Assembly: GCA_014904985.1 (NCBI GenBank)
Contig: MU129016.1
Coordinates: 124,001-188,000 of the forward strand
DNA: 64,000 bases
Source: Hydnum rufescens UP504
Taxonomy: Eukaryota; Basidiomycota; Agaricomycetes; Cantharellales; Hydnaceae
Reading direction: 5' to 3'
Part shown: one piece after another, positions 12,370-24,881 of the stretch
Layout of the letters: the number at the start of each line of letters is the position of its first letter
Position numbering within the stretch: position 1 is the first letter of the stretch
Program-made: the position numbers and the translations under genes
Notes under the pieces: model-generated
Told to the model about the DNA's origin: nothing
Seen by the model: only the letters and a program-made list of their open reading frames with translations
Databases searched by the model: none

Positions 12370-15245
12370 ATGATAACACATGGAGCTGGACGGAGTATAC
12401 GAGCGCATCGCAGGCGGCAGTCCCACCTCACTCTTTAGTCTCTTTGATCTCTTTGGTTTCTTTGGTCTCCTTGGTCCTTTCGGTCTTCTCGATCTCTTTG
12501 GTCTTCTTGATCTCTTTCGTGGGAACCTCAGGGAACTGCAACCCCTTGAACGAGGAACCGGGTCCAAAGCCCCTCTCACCCAGTGCATCGTCCACGATCT
12601 TCATCAGGCCGATCACCTTTTCGTCCTCGTTCCAGCGACCCGCGATCTGAATTCCAACAGGCAATCCCTCCATCGCAACCGGGTCGTACCTCTTTGGATC
12701 ACCCAAAAATCCCTCGTACAGCGTTTTCTCCAGAATCTTGGATCCTCGACGTCCGCTTGGGTACGTTCGTGTCCCGTCCGACGTGATGGCACCGGATTTC
12801 CATTCTTCCGTAATTTGATCAAGGGCAGGGTCGACCCGGGTGACAGGTATTACCCCGACAGGAGAGCTAGTGACGTTGAAGACGATCGTAGACACTGCGA
12901 GAGGACTTAGTGTCTTGGTCGCACTATGCATTCATGGACGATGCGGCTTAGATGGATAGGTAAGATAGCACAAGGGGATACTACATACCCAAAAGGTAGA
13001 GCTGGGGAGGCACACCCAGGCGCAATCACACCATCAAATCCATATGCGTCCCAAACCTAAAAAGAGTGTTCATTAGCATCACTCAGCTCATAAATAGACC
13101 CAGAGGGGCTTCGCAAATGAAAGATGGGTCCACATACTTCGTCCACCCATCTACGCGCATATACATCTCGGGAGACAACGACGTCATATAATTCGCCAAC
13201 CGATCGTATTTTTGAATTTCGGAATGCCTCTGCGAAGATTGGATCATGCATGACTTTCTTGGCCAGCCAGGCGACAGAGGAGCGCAGGAAACCTATCACG
13301 AACCATGGACATATCAGGACTCAGCACAGCAGGATTCAAGAGACCATCAGAGGAAGGAACGTACCAGGAAGCTTGGGCCCAGGGTCACGAGGAAGAGAGA
13401 GGATTCCTGCGCGAGGTTGAAAAAGTGGAACTTGTAGGTAGATGATATGATGATGGAGGCGAACAACGAACCTTGGAGTCCGGGCCTATGGGCTTCGTCA
13501 ATGCCGGTATCCATCGGCAGCAGTGAGACCGATAAATATTCGCATGGCGTCGGAGACTTATGTTTGCACCCAGATTGTCAAGTGCAACAGAAGACAAGAT
13601 AACCACAAAAACCTACTCTTAGGAGGTCGAAACTCGACACATTCATGGCCTGCGGCACGAAGAGCTATCAAATACATCCCAGCTCGTTAGCCGGGCGTGA
13701 ATGGATTCAAAGGAGTCAAATTAGTCTCAGACAAACCTTCGATGGCACGAACTACCGCACGTTGACTCGCAGGAGAAGCCTTAACAAATTCATCTGTAGA
13801 TTGGGTCAACTACCATGGTCGATATGCCAGGAGCCATGCCACGAAACATACCAGATAAATAATACCCGAATTTTAGCTTCCTTCCACTGTCAAATGTATC
13901 AAGCCCTGGCCGATAAGGATAGGAAGCTTGGAGTTCAATTTCCCAAAAAGGAGTTCGCAGGCGACTTTCAAGTCAGCAACAGATCTATGGAAGTGAGGAT
14001 TAGAGACTGCGGGAAAAGCGCACGTATTTCGAAGGGATGGCAAACCTCGCCATTGGTCCAATGGAAACCACGAGACTTTCGAATCCGGGGTTAGGGTCTA
14101 CAGAGGGAATGTGAGCTCGAGGACAAGAACTCAAGTGAATTCTTGCAAACAAGGGTACCTGTTGATCCGCGAGTGCTAATCCTTCCAGGGGTGGGCTTGA
14201 AGGAATATATGCCACAGAAATGAGCAGGAATACGCAGACTGCCTCCAATGTCGTTCCCAAAGCCGAGGGCAGAGCCATCACATGCGAGAAGCGCGGCCTC
14301 GCCACCACTGCTTCCACCGGATGTGAAAATGCGCTTTCCGGTGGAGGGAGAAGGATAGGGGTTAGCGGTGGTGCCAAAGACAGGATTGGAACATTCAAAG
14401 GATATCATCGTTTGTGGCACATTTGTTTTGACGAAAGGAATTCCGCCGGCTTCGCGAATGAGTTTTACAACCTAATTGTGGGTAAGCAACTGGACTCAGA
14501 TGGGCCGCATTGAATTGGTAAAAAAAAAAGATACCCTCTTACGTCGGCGTCGGCAGTACTTGGCTTATTTGCCCATCTAAACATAGATATTACTCCTGGC
14601 TCTAGTCAGGAAGGAAGAGGCGAGACTGACAGGGAATATCCAATGCTAGAATCCACGCCCTTCACATCGACTGGAAGAATAAGATTTCAATATGTTATCT
14701 TGGTTGGTCCCCATATGGTGAAATGAACGCACATAAGTCTTTGAGGGAGATGGGTACGCCGTGTAGGGGTCCTCGAAGACGGCCGGTTGCGGCAAACTCT
14801 TCATCCAACATCTTGGCATCCTTGAAAGCAGATTCAAACAATGCTAGAGAGAGACGGGTTCATCCAGAGGTAACAGTTGGGGGGCGAAAACAAGGACTGA
14901 CGCTCAGTCATGAAGTTGATGTGTTCCTGCACTACAAGCGCGCGCCTTAAGTAGGCGTCGAGGACTCGGGTTGCAGTCCATCCTTGATCTCTATTTCTTA
15001 TATGATTGACTATCTCCACGGCTAGCAGATGTGAGAGATGTTTGTAAGGCTTTGAGGACGGGGTGGCATGGGGACATACGACGAACCAGAGGCCTGTGTG
15101 TATTCGATCGACGGAGGACTATTCCCTGTAAACTCTTTCGCCGTCTTAATAGCAGCCTCGCGCTGGGCTCGTTTCTGTCTTGAAATATTCTTTGAGCGGC
15201 CCATGATGTAGAAAGGAGAGAAGGTTGTAGTGTTGGCACGACTAA
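12370..15245. repeat. segmental duplication, unit B
   Basis: Direct-orientation partner of 6,099-9,005, separated from it by about 3.36 kb. By eye most differences are substitutions and small indels in introns and in the tail microsatellite. The two hairpin modules abut its left end. Confidence 0.9.
12428..15204 (-). CDS. amidase (amidase signature family), copy 2, with a frame break in exon 1
   Basis: Second copy of the amidase at 6156-8960, same orientation, same exon plan. It keeps LKDLFDVKGVDSSIGYSLWA-type text, GGSSGGEAALLA, GNDIGGSLRIPA and GLPVGIQIAGRWNEDE, so the Lys-Ser-Ser residues are present. The start at 15204 corresponds to copy 1's 8960. In exon 1, near 15,060, the run reads ACGGGGTGG where copy 1 reads ACGGTGG: two extra bases shift the frame after about residue 48, and the protein would end in SLTNISHIC. 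The rest of the gene looks free of stops, so either it died recently or the two bases are an assembly error. The C-terminal Lys-Glu-Thr tail is shorter than in copy 1. Confidence 0.8.
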
Positions 15246-15685
15246 GGCGCGAGTTGACTCGAGTCACGAGACAAGCCGACTTGGTTCAGCGGGAGTGCCT
15301 TAACATAGGCCAATTATTGGCTATTGCCATGACAAATAAATCACTTGATTCTTATATTACGGGTAACCCAATCGGTTATGGAGACAGAAAATGGCAATAA
15401 AGAGTTTGCTCTGAATATTTTTGAGATTCTCTTTGTTGGAGGGTGTTTGAGACTGTCGGTCTTCATCCCAGTCATTTCCAATGTGATGTATTTGATGGCT
15501 TGCACCGCTCCCACCCCTATTCAAAGGGGTCCCGGACTGCAACAGGACCCCCCGAGGTATCCCAGTTCTGGTATTTTGAGGGCAATTCTGACGAAGAACA
15601 TATATGGTAAACGGAAATCGTGTTTAGTGTTCTGCCAGGCTCCTGAGTTGCAACAAGCTGTGGTGGACCAAACATTCCCCCCCAG
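15205..15685. other. divergent intergenic region
   Basis: About 480 bp between the starts of amidase copy 2 (-) and the next gene (+). It differs from the flank of copy 1. No gene is seen. Confidence 0.45.
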
Positions 15686-18477
15686 ATGGACGCATCGCCA
15701 ATGTCCCCTAAGAGGGGTCTCAAACTCAAAATGCAGAAGCATTCAGTGAAGTCTATCGGTGTAGCTTGGTGTTCTACCTTAACTTTCCATTCTGAGCAGG
15801 ACGATGACCGTGGAAGAGTTCGGCCTTTCACTGTCCCAGAGTTTCAAGCGTTCGCGAAAGAGACTGGTGCGTAGGCGCTTCGTTTACAATTGTGCCTGGC
15901 CACCTAGGTGCGGCGCTGCTTCTTCTCATTAGGCTTGAATACCATCGCAGTCCAACAAATGACTCGTTATCGACGGCTTCGATGGCCATTTTATCACCAG
16001 TTCACTGTCATCACAACAGTTAAAATCTTGCCTTCTGCCTTGGAAGCCCGAATGTTTTCTCTCCCAACACTCGAGGGGCGAAATGTTCTGCTAGAAGATC
16101 TGGACCCTGCCGTTAACGGGATTTCTTTCAGGATCGATCGCGGTAGGAGAAGCGAATGGGGAGAAGGGATTTTCGAGCCCAGCACCCATCAGAAATGCGA
16201 TGACACATTGGAGATTATCCGACCGGGAGCCAAACCTTGGGGGGACCAGGCGCTAGCGAATTCGAAATCACATGGTGCCTTACTCGCAAACCAGGCCTGA
16301 ATCCCACTTCGTTCTCTTTGCGAGTCGGTGATGTTGGCCTTTTCCTTGAATGGATGACCCCCATAAGCAAGGTATATCTCCTTCAAAAGATCGTGCCTCG
16401 TTCAATTGACATGCTTCGGACACAAAGAATTATGATCTATTTAGGAATAATTGCTGGATACTCTGTACTAGCCTATCCCACCTAACACTTGTCTACTATT
16501 TTCACTACGAATTCGATCTAGCGGACCGGAAGGTGCTACGGGCCTCCCATGGACCAGTCCGGCGCAACGTCTCAAGATTTTTTTCTGGCCCAAAAGTATC
16601 TTCGTATTGGCTTGCGTTAGAACGGCGTCGTTTTCTGGACGATGCTCATCAGCACCGGTCGTTCGAGATCCCCCCCGATGTACCCTTTCTTTCGTGAGTC
16701 GCGCGCAAGTGCTATTACGACGGCCACAGCTGATTACTTGTCAACAAGTCATCCTGAGCGAGCGGGTTTTGGCCTTTTGCTAAGAACCTGTGCCACTTCC
16801 TCGATGGGGGGGTTTGCACATCAACCGGACGAAGTTTTGTTCAACAACTGCGTTATCCTCGCTCAGTTCATAATCCATTGGAGCGCCCAAATAAGGGAAG
16901 ATCCAAATTTGAGAGATAACTTTCGTCGTTTCATCGACGAGCTATCTGGAATAGGCTTGTAAGGGGAGATTTTCTAAATGATGTCTCAGGAAGTGCTCAT
17001 GTCAATTTCTTTCGAAGGCAGCGCCCTCTGATGACTCTGAGGCCAGACATTAGATTGGCATATACATGCACCATGACCTATATCTACCGGTCGAGCCTAT
17101 CGCCCGATGGTGTTTTAACGAATTCAGGTCTCTATACTGAATCCATCCGGAAACACTTTATTCCATGCATCTCACAATATATGAAATACTTCGAAGTGGG
17201 GGATTTGTGAGTTTTGTTTGCCTTCCTATTCGTTTCAGTGGTATACTCAGGCCTCGGGACCCACCAGCTCAGATAATGCGTATTTCCGAGCTATTCTGCA
17301 TATCGCCGTTCCACTGGTGTCTTTTCGAGATGAACTGGAAGAACTTATTCGGGTTGACGTCGACATCCTTTCTGTTTTGGTTGGGGTATTTCGTCGCGAG
17401 CGGTAAACCATTCGATAGCATCCCTCCTGAGTTCTAACCTAACTAGTCCCTGTTCTCTAGACATTTAACCCCGGAGACCTGGAGAGATTTTGAGTTGCTA
17501 TTGTTCCAATTCTGCCGTCAGAATCCTGTTTCTCGAAAATATTTCTTGAAGAGCGATGCGTTACTCCACGTCAGGGACGTGCTGATGCGCAAGTGAGTTT
17601 CAGCGTGCTCACCTTGCGCATTGCCCACGTACCTCCCGCTTGAATAGTCCAAACAATCAATTCCTTCTTGGTGCGCTGTATCACCATACAGTGTCCGAGA
17701 GCGTTACCACATTTCACGACCGATTAATTTCTTGTGGTATTCTAATCCCACTGGCCAAATACTTCGCATTGTCGTTAGCTCTCCGGCTTCACATCCTGTC
17801 GTGTGTCTAACGTCCGCTATCGCTTTCAGGGATTCCCATGATGGAATGATATATGTGGTTATAGGCATATTCCTGAGCGCGATAGATCATAATAAGGGAG
17901 AGAATCTATTGGAGGGGCCGATTCTCTCGTATCTCGGTCAATCGTTGAATCATCCGTGCGTCCGTTCTATAAACAGGCTAATAATCTTGTCTGATCCCCC
18001 ACATCAAATGCGTGCAGGTTCTCTCCCAGTTCCCTCCATCAGTGCGGCAAAATATTCTTATCCTTATGCAGCTTGGGAGACCATGCCAAGAGGAAGATCA
18101 TAGAGTCCGGCGCACTCCCGGGCTTGTGTCGTTTGGGGCATCGTGACAGCTATGATGGTGTCAAGTAGGCGCCCATGTTTCCAATAAGTTTTTTTCTCTA
18201 ACTATCATAGGAATCATTTAGTTACGATGAAGAAGAGCGCATGAGATTTGTGAACGCACTTGCCGACATGGTGCATCTCGGTCCGCCTTACGCCGCAGTC
18301 ATAGCTTCAGCCCAGAGACAGTATGGCCGGAAATCCAAGGTTCAGACATGTGCGTGCCAGCTCATGTTAACTAGGACGAGTTTTGTTCTTGTTATCCTGA
18401 CAAATTTCTTCACGACCACAGTTCATGTTCCCCGGCGGACGATATGGGAACGAACACGAGCTATAGTGCGTGGGTAG
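15686..18477 (+). CDS. uncharacterised multi-exon fungal protein
   Basis: I do not recognise the family. Protein-like segments join in one direction: MDASPMSPKRGLKLKMQKH at 15686, splicing at GTGCGT (about 15,867) to LNTIAVQQMTRYRRLRWPFY; LLEDLDPAVNGISFRIDRGR; FEITWCLTRKPGLNPTSFSL; HQPDEVLFNNCVILAQFIIH; TMTYIYRSSLSPDGVLTNSG; RAILHIAVPLVSFRDELEEL; PETWRDFELLLFQFCRQNPV; and ending ERTRAIVRG at 18477. The N-terminal 62 residues are basic. The rest is helical-looking with no membrane segment or known motif. Near 16,235 the frame changes at a GGGGGG run, which may be an indel. Exon limits are approximate. It could be two genes, since I cannot prove continuity across 16,500-17,100. Confidence 0.5.
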
Positions 18478-19328
18478 GCCATGAGAACATGGCGGTCTCA
18501 CAGTCTGTTTGCCTTCCCTGAGTCGAATCGGTTAGTTTGTCCAGTCGAGAGAGAACATGAGTTTTGGCCTCATTGTACCCCTTTGTAATATTTAATTGTG
18601 TCCAGGAATGCGGACATAGCCATGTTTCGTGTTCCCAACCCTCTGGAATGTGGGTAGAGTTAAAGGCAACAGAAGTTGAATATTTAATATTATTGTGAAT
18701 CGCCATTGAGTTCGGTGACAAGTGAAGCCATCGCATCAGAGATAAAATGGACTTGTACGTGAAGGAAATTGGGTGTATATTACTGGGGAGGGGGGGGGGG
18801 CGAGCGTCGAAGACGGGAATAGTTCTGAGCACATTTTCGCCTGACAATATGATGCCTCACACAATGGGTCGCTGTATCGAGGGATCACGATTCTTGGCGG
18901 GCGTCAAACGTTCACAATGACCGTTGTATCGACTACGCTCGGTACACTTCCATCCACGTGGAAGACTGTGCAATACCATGTATTTGGAGCGTAACGTGAC
19001 ATAACTCGGGCACTAGCAGGCCGGCGCTGTGGTCTGGCGGTGGAGGTGGAGATGTGTCACAAGTGACTGTCCCCTCCGGCATTTGCCGACATTCCCCCCG
19101 TTCCGACCATCCTTTGCAGTATACAATCTGTAAGCCACCCCTGGAAAAGTTTTATATCCCCTGGTGACTGAGTCGTGCTCAGATGAGGCTCGGCTCCACA
19201 TTTATCTGATTTTAAGAGCGAGCGCGAGCATCTTGGCGAGCATTAATATTGCCACAGTAATTGTGGGCTGCTCGAATTAGGCCTCGGCACGCTATCTGAC
19301 CGTTTTTAGCAAGTGATAAGAACAAAAC
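18478..19328. other. intergenic region with a poly-G run
   Basis: No supported gene. A G-rich homopolymer tract lies at about 18,785-18,800. A minus-strand open frame (18,461-18,847) covers the tract and has no recognisable features. Confidence 0.4.
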
Positions 19329-20672
19329 ATGCCTCGTATTTTCAGGCCGCTTCTCCTGGCATTATTACACCACACGTAGCCTGTCCTATACGCGCACCTC
19401 TTTGCGTAGGCCAGCTTCACGAGATTCCGCTCGACTTCGGATCGTCCTCCCCTTTCAAGACCGCGACATTACCGACGGTATCCTCACCCCAATGAGAAAA
19501 CATCGATCATGCAGACTTGGATACAACGTCAAGCAGCATCGAAAACTTTGCGCCACTCGCTTCTTATGACTGGTTTGCTCATCCAAGACCAACAATCGCG
19601 GTACCTGGTGATTTCTTGTCCTCACCTGTACATTGCGACAGCTATTCCTGAGCCATCAATGAATCGACAGGTAGTCTTCCCGTTTGGAGAGATAGAAATC
19701 TTCCATTGAAGCTTGGACGCGACTCGACCTTGGAGTTTGTAGACGAGAATATCCTCCGGTCCCCCCTTGAGTCCATTGATCCCCCTTGTCGCAAGTGTTC
19801 AGTACTGGAGCCCATCGTTTGACCTCTCCACGGTGGACATTGTCACGGACCGGAGCAATCTCACCAAACTCGTTAATTGGATCATGAATTCGCACTTCTA
19901 CAAGGATTTTAGGATCGATCTTGATGTCTCAGGACGAAGGACTGTCCTATTCACGCGCTGGGAGGGAAGCGCGCATTATCCAATGGGAAATGGCTACACT
20001 GAAACCTTCAAGTGGGTGACTACCGTTTCAGACAGAAGCAGGAATGGTAGATTCGGGCACCTCCGTATGGTCACATACGTAGGTGTTTTCAACTTCCTGC
20101 TCCGAAGGGAATTCATTCATCCCTTTCCCTGCAAGGACTTTGCGGGGCTCAAACTTCTAGTCCGTCACGAAGTGGACGCGTGTCTCCCCACGGAATCTGA
20201 CGTCAAGGCCATGCCGCGTACGTCTGCCTCTGGTGAGGATAGTCCCGCGACTGTTGATCACCCTCACCTCACCCTCATCCGCCGTGGCGTCGAACTCATT
20301 TCTCAATCAAGACTCGTCGAGGTGAAAACTCGATCCCTGGGAGCCCTTCGCGCAGTGAATTGGTCGGAAATATACTCTCGACTGTACCTTTCCCAGACTC
20401 CGCACACATATTTCGGCATACACGATCGCGGGCTCTTTGTGCGCATAGAGAGGAAGGCACTTGACGCATCTGATCGTGATATGGTTCTGGCCTCGCAGGA
20501 CGCGGAGTACGGGTTGCGGAGGCTAGGGTCGGTGTTGTATGCCCTGCGCGAGAGTGTGCTTGAGGCGAGGGGGGACCATGCGCTCGCAGTTCTGTGTAGG
20601 GGAGGGAAGCTCGCGCTGTATAAGCGCACATCCAATGGACTCCCCGAAGAGTTGATCCATGCGTTCGACTAA
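19329..20672 (+). CDS. fungal conserved protein of the type often labelled geranylgeranyl pyrophosphate synthetase
   Basis: The start MPRIFRPLLLALLHHT is followed by a short intron, then IENFAPLASYDWFAHPRPTI and AVPG, an intron (about 19,613-19,672), PVWRDRNLPLKLGRDSTLEF, and the main exon to 20,672 with SFDLSTVDIVTDRSNLTKLV, FRIDLDVSGRRTVLFTRWEG and VTYVGVFNFLLRREF..VRHEVDACL. These match, from memory, a widespread agaricomycete family routinely named after prenyl synthetases. No DDxxD aspartate motif of real prenyltransferases is visible, so that name is unsupported and the function is unknown. The frame changes near a CCCCCC run at 19,761-19,766 and again just upstream of 19,500, so the copy is either decayed or contains sequencing indels. 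Confidence 0.6.
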
Positions 20673-22150
20673 TACAGCATCCCTGGTTGACTTCACAGCT
20701 TTTGCTTGTTGTTCGTGAGGAGCTAGGGAATTCCGTCCTACGGATGTTCTCCTTTGGCTTATTATTCCATGTGTAACCAAATGGTCACGAATGATGGGCG
20801 CTAATCTGGAGATCAAATTTATCCCGTAGGGCGGTTTTTTTTTTTTTTTTTGGCAATGTATCGCTTTACGCGCGATCATTTTGCGTCGCCAGACAAAGAT
20901 TAGTATACAGCTTGTGTACAGTGGCTTACGACTACTACTGAGGTACTATCGGCTGACTCCGATGTGGTGTGTGGGCTTTCCCTCCAAATCCATAGCTCCA
21001 TTTCTCTTGACATTCTGCTGGTGACCGCTGCGAGCGATTGCTCGATTGAGCCGCACTCTCGTGTCTTCCAGAGGTTTTTGGTACCAGTCTATGTTTTCGA
21101 TCACTCTGCACCTCTTGTATATCAACAATTCTTCTGGGCGGCACGCTTTGTTATCGCAATGCAAGCCAACACCCCTTGTTTGCAGAGTCTAATATTTTGA
21201 ATCCCCCGGCCGTCCTCTCATATTCCCGTTAACGGGCGACCCACATACGTCCTGCTTCAATGTCTGCGACCAGACGCAATCAGAGTAGCAAACGGAGCCC
21301 TCACTTGGCCTACTAATATGGCATATTCGGGAATTTCGAAGTAGTGTTCAGACGTGTGCAAACCCAACCGAGGTGAAACGAGTAGTCCCCTCCTAAGATA
21401 TAGCCTAGGCCGGTCATCGACGCACGCCAGTTTGGCCGAACCCATTTCGATAAATTGAACTCTCTCTAGGAGACTCACATCGCCAAAGATTCAGTAATTC
21501 CAAGAGGTCTCTGGATTTTCCCTCAATGAGGACTCACCTGTGGCTGGCGATGGCAAACCAGATGAAGATAGACAGAAGTCTACTGGCTCGATTCTACTTC
21601 CAGAGGAGCCAAAACCTACGTCTGAGGCCCTTTCCGTTTGGCAGGAATGCTGGCGACCGTCAGCACCTGACCACTTTCTGCTTTATCTCTCGGGCGCAGC
21701 ATCGCCAAGGGGGGAGGGAGAAGAAGCCAGTGGCTTTCAGTCCGGTGAGAGGGATGCCGGATTTCTATTTCTTGGGCCTGTAAATTCGCAGGATCTGTGT
21801 GGTGCCGGTTTTTCAAACTCGCCGGAATGAGTACTTCGTCATCGATGTTATAAACTACGGTGTGTACCTGCATCTTCCCGACCGTTAGGTCCCATGGATT
21901 TTTGCTCCTTATTGCACAGAGACAAGAATCGGATAGTTCTGCAAATTGCATTTTGATGTTGACAGAATGGCCTGCTGATCCTTAGGCTGGACCGGCGTGT
22001 GTAGCAAATCGCCCCTAACAACGTCCCCTGAGAGGAGGTACCCGGCCAACTGGCACGTGATCGCCGGCTACCTCAGGTGATCACATGCAATACAATGTCT
22101 CTCCTCCCAAATCCCCTCCTATTCCACCTCTCCGCTAGGGTCCCCAAGAG
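20673..22150. other. intergenic region; possible unrecognised minus-strand gene at 21.26-21.95 kb
   Basis: The 3' flank holds a poly-T run of about 18 at 20,828-20,850. Minus-strand frames from ATG 21,951 (DLTVGKMQVHTVVYNIDDEV) and at 21,478-21,257 (LGLHTSEHYFEIPEYAILVG) look protein-like and could be exons of one small gene. I cannot join them with confidence or name them. Confidence 0.25.
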
Positions 22151-23577
22151 ATGTCTAGGAATAGCAGGGATGGAAAGGCGCCCGTAGGGTTTGCCACTCA
22201 ACTTGTATGTGACACTCTGGGCCCCTAGCAATGCAGACACTCTCAAATACCCATTTATTGGCTCTAGATCGCTGGTGGTACGGCTGGCATGGCGGAAGCC
22301 CTTACTTGCCAGCCTCTCGACACAATAAAGGTTCGAATGCAGCTTTCACGTTCTGGGAGATTGCCGGGGGTAAGCTCGTTTATTGAACCATGTACCCTGC
22401 ACGATGAATGAAGTCATTCTTATATTGCATTATGCGCTCGACAGACGAAGCCGAGGGGCTTTATTGCTACCGGTGCACAAATTGTCCGCCGCGAGACTCC
22501 TCTCGCGTTGTACAAGGGTCTTGGCGCTGTCTTGAGTGGAATTATTCCTAAGATGGCGATCCGGTTCGCCTCATTCGAGACCTACAAATCATTATTAGCC
22601 GACAAGAAAACAGGGAAAACAAGTCTTGGGGGTATTTTCGTGGGTACGGATATATGTGTCCTCGTTTCTATTACCCCACATTGCATACTCATTTCTCCCC
22701 GTGGTTTCAGCTGGGCTGGGTGCGGGCACTACAGAAGCAGTGATGGTGGTGACGCCGATGGAAGTTGTCAAGATTCGTCTGCAGGCGCAATCCCATTCAC
22801 TTGCGGACCCACTTGAAGTTCCAAAGTACCGTAATGCAGCGCATGCCGTGTACCGAATCGTCTCCGAAGAAGGCGCGGCTGCCCTGTATCGGGGCGTTAG
22901 TCTAACGGCACTCCGTCAAGCGACGAATCAAGGTTCGTGATGAGGATATAGACTACACGCGCAAGGACGAAGTCTCATGAGGATTGGCGTTTTGGTAAAC
23001 AGGTGCCAATTTCACTGCGTATCAAGAAATCAAGAAATTCGCGCACAAGATGCAGCCCGAGCTGACGGACCTCCCATCTTACCAACATATGGCAATCGGG
23101 CTCATCAGTGGCGCTTGTGGCCCCTTTTCTAACGCTCCAATAGATACCATCAAGACACGTAATTTCACTTTTCCCACCTTCTCTATGCGAGTTAACGTTA
23201 ACTGAAATTAATCGTTTGGACCTCGGATGATAGGTCTGCAAAAGGCGACGGCTGTGCCGGGTGAATCCGCGATTACGCGCATCACGAACATTGCGGGGGA
23301 TATGTGGAAGCAGGAAGGTTCGGACACACACACCCAGGGTCATTACGTACGATATCTACTAACCGCCAACAATGATGCACAGGGGTAAAATCATTTTATA
23401 AGGGTATAACGCCCCGAGTCTTGCGGGTGGCACCAGGTATGATCCCTCGAGTTAATGCCGAGTCCTTACTGACTGTGCAACGCAGGCCAAGCCATTGTAT
23501 TTGCTGTGTATGAGCGCGTACGGGGTCTCATCGAGACTATCAAGGAGTCTGAAGAGGCGGACCGATACTCGGAATAG
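22151..23577 (+). CDS. mitochondrial succinate/fumarate carrier (Sfc1/Acr1 type)
   Basis: An inner-membrane carrier of the SLC25 family that exchanges cytosolic succinate for mitochondrial fumarate, needed for growth on C2 compounds and linked to the glyoxylate cycle. Exons 22151-22204, 22268-22369, 22445-22643, 22711-22932, 23003-23158, 23234-23317, 23383-23436 and 23486-23577. The three repeats show PLDTIKVRMQ, PMEVVKIRLQAQ and PIDTIKTRLQ (Px[DE]xx[KR]x[KR]Q-type). The second-repeat text GLGAGTTEAVMVVTPMEVVK and ALYKGLGAVLSGIIPKMAIR are close to yeast Acr1, which is why I choose this substrate. Every intron joins in frame and no break was found. Length is about 305 residues, normal for the family. 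Intron-dense structure with eight exons. Confidence 0.93.
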
Positions 23578-24009
23578 GCTCTGTAACATTAATATATGCT
23601 AGGCGCTTTGCGCACTGCTGTACTGCGGAACCCTATACGCTTGCCGGCCACCTCTTATGGCGAGGTAGCTCTACTTACGAATGCTTTCAATACCAGTTTC
23701 ACCGGACTTTCAGAAAGTGCAAAAAATAAATAACCGGAACACTTAAATACGTGACCGCTCTAGTTAAATTCGAAGGCGGCCGTGCAGGGGGCCAGGTTCG
23801 ATGGCCCTTTTGCTCCTTGGGGTGAACGATCCGAGTGATGATACAGATCAAAGATTGCAGCAACCACTGCGAACATCGAACACACAGGACGGGCCTGGTC
23901 GAACGTACACCTGCGACACCATGCACTACGCTGGGAGCTCGAATTTCTGACCCTGAAGGACCCTGTGGAGTGAGGGTAGTGTGTGTCAGCGATAACACGT
24001 TAAAATCAA
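23578..24009. other. intergenic region between convergent genes
   Basis: About 430 bp between the carrier stop and the Erd2 stop. No gene seen. Confidence 0.5.
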
Positions 24010-24881
24010 TCAGAATGACGACGCGCGCCTCGTGAAATAAATGTAGAAAAAGTCGAGGTAGAGGCCCGTTTGGACGATGCCGGCTACGAAGGCGATAGGA
24101 TCGAACGAATTCTCTTCTGTCATGTATCTACCGAATGTGAAGTCGGATGAGGCGCAAGGATTGATTGGGCGGAAAAGGAACAGACCTGTAGATCCAATTA
24201 GGGATGTACAGAGCGCGATACAGTCCAAGAGCGGCAAGATAGTGTGTAGTGATAGTCTCTGCTTCTCCTGTGCGTTGTAGGATGAAGAGCTGTGGGAGGA
24301 TAGCAACGCTTTCAAGGTAGATCGAGAATGCCCAAAGGACTTCAATGACTGTGAATCCATGGTTGAAGATTAGACTGAGGAGAAGACATGGGGCCACGAC
24401 GTATTCCACGCGGAAGGTGTCTATGGACGGGTCGTTTGTGGGCCTGTATATGGAACAAATTTTTAAGGTCACACAGCAGGTTGATCACAGATAGACATAC
24501 CTGAAGCGGACTTTCATGAGGTAGAGAATGTAGGCACTGCTGCCGATAAAAAAGAGCTTCATGCTGGTGTTATAGAGGGATATCCAGTCCCCCAGGAACA
24601 TATCCAAATACCGCGTCAGGAATACGACGACATAGAGAACCTGAGTCTTGAATGAGATTCCTGGTGTGTCCCAGCATGAGCACAGGGTGGCGGCGACGAA
24701 CACATAACCACATACCCCGACATGAACGTGATGCATGAATTTTGTGAATAAGGATACCGATAGAAGCAAGGTGGGAGAGGTCGGCTGTCAATCCGCAACG
24801 TGTCAGTATTCAGGGTGTGAAAATGCTAGACGGGCGCCAGGGGAGACGCTTGGCCACACCGATGAGACGGAATATGTTCAT
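24010..24881 (-). CDS. erd2: ER lumen protein-retaining receptor (KDEL/HDEL receptor)
   Basis: A Golgi/ER seven-helix receptor that binds escaped H/KDEL proteins at low pH and returns them in COPI vesicles. Exons in transcript order: 24881-24860, 24784-24716, 24660-24501, 24443-24186, 24127-24010, all joining in frame. Spliced N-terminus [20 protein letters not shown] then [17 protein letters not shown], the family hallmark. Then [20 protein letters not shown], the [20 protein letters not shown] loop, [57 protein letters not shown] and a final hydrophobic helix. The tail ends RRASSF; basic and Ser residues in this tail regulate retrieval in homologues. Length about 208 residues, normal. Head-to-head with transportin. 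Confidence 0.96.

Noticed and set aside
23760..23820. tRNA suggested by GGTTCGA near 23,797
   Set aside because: No box A at the proper distance and no cloverleaf stems.
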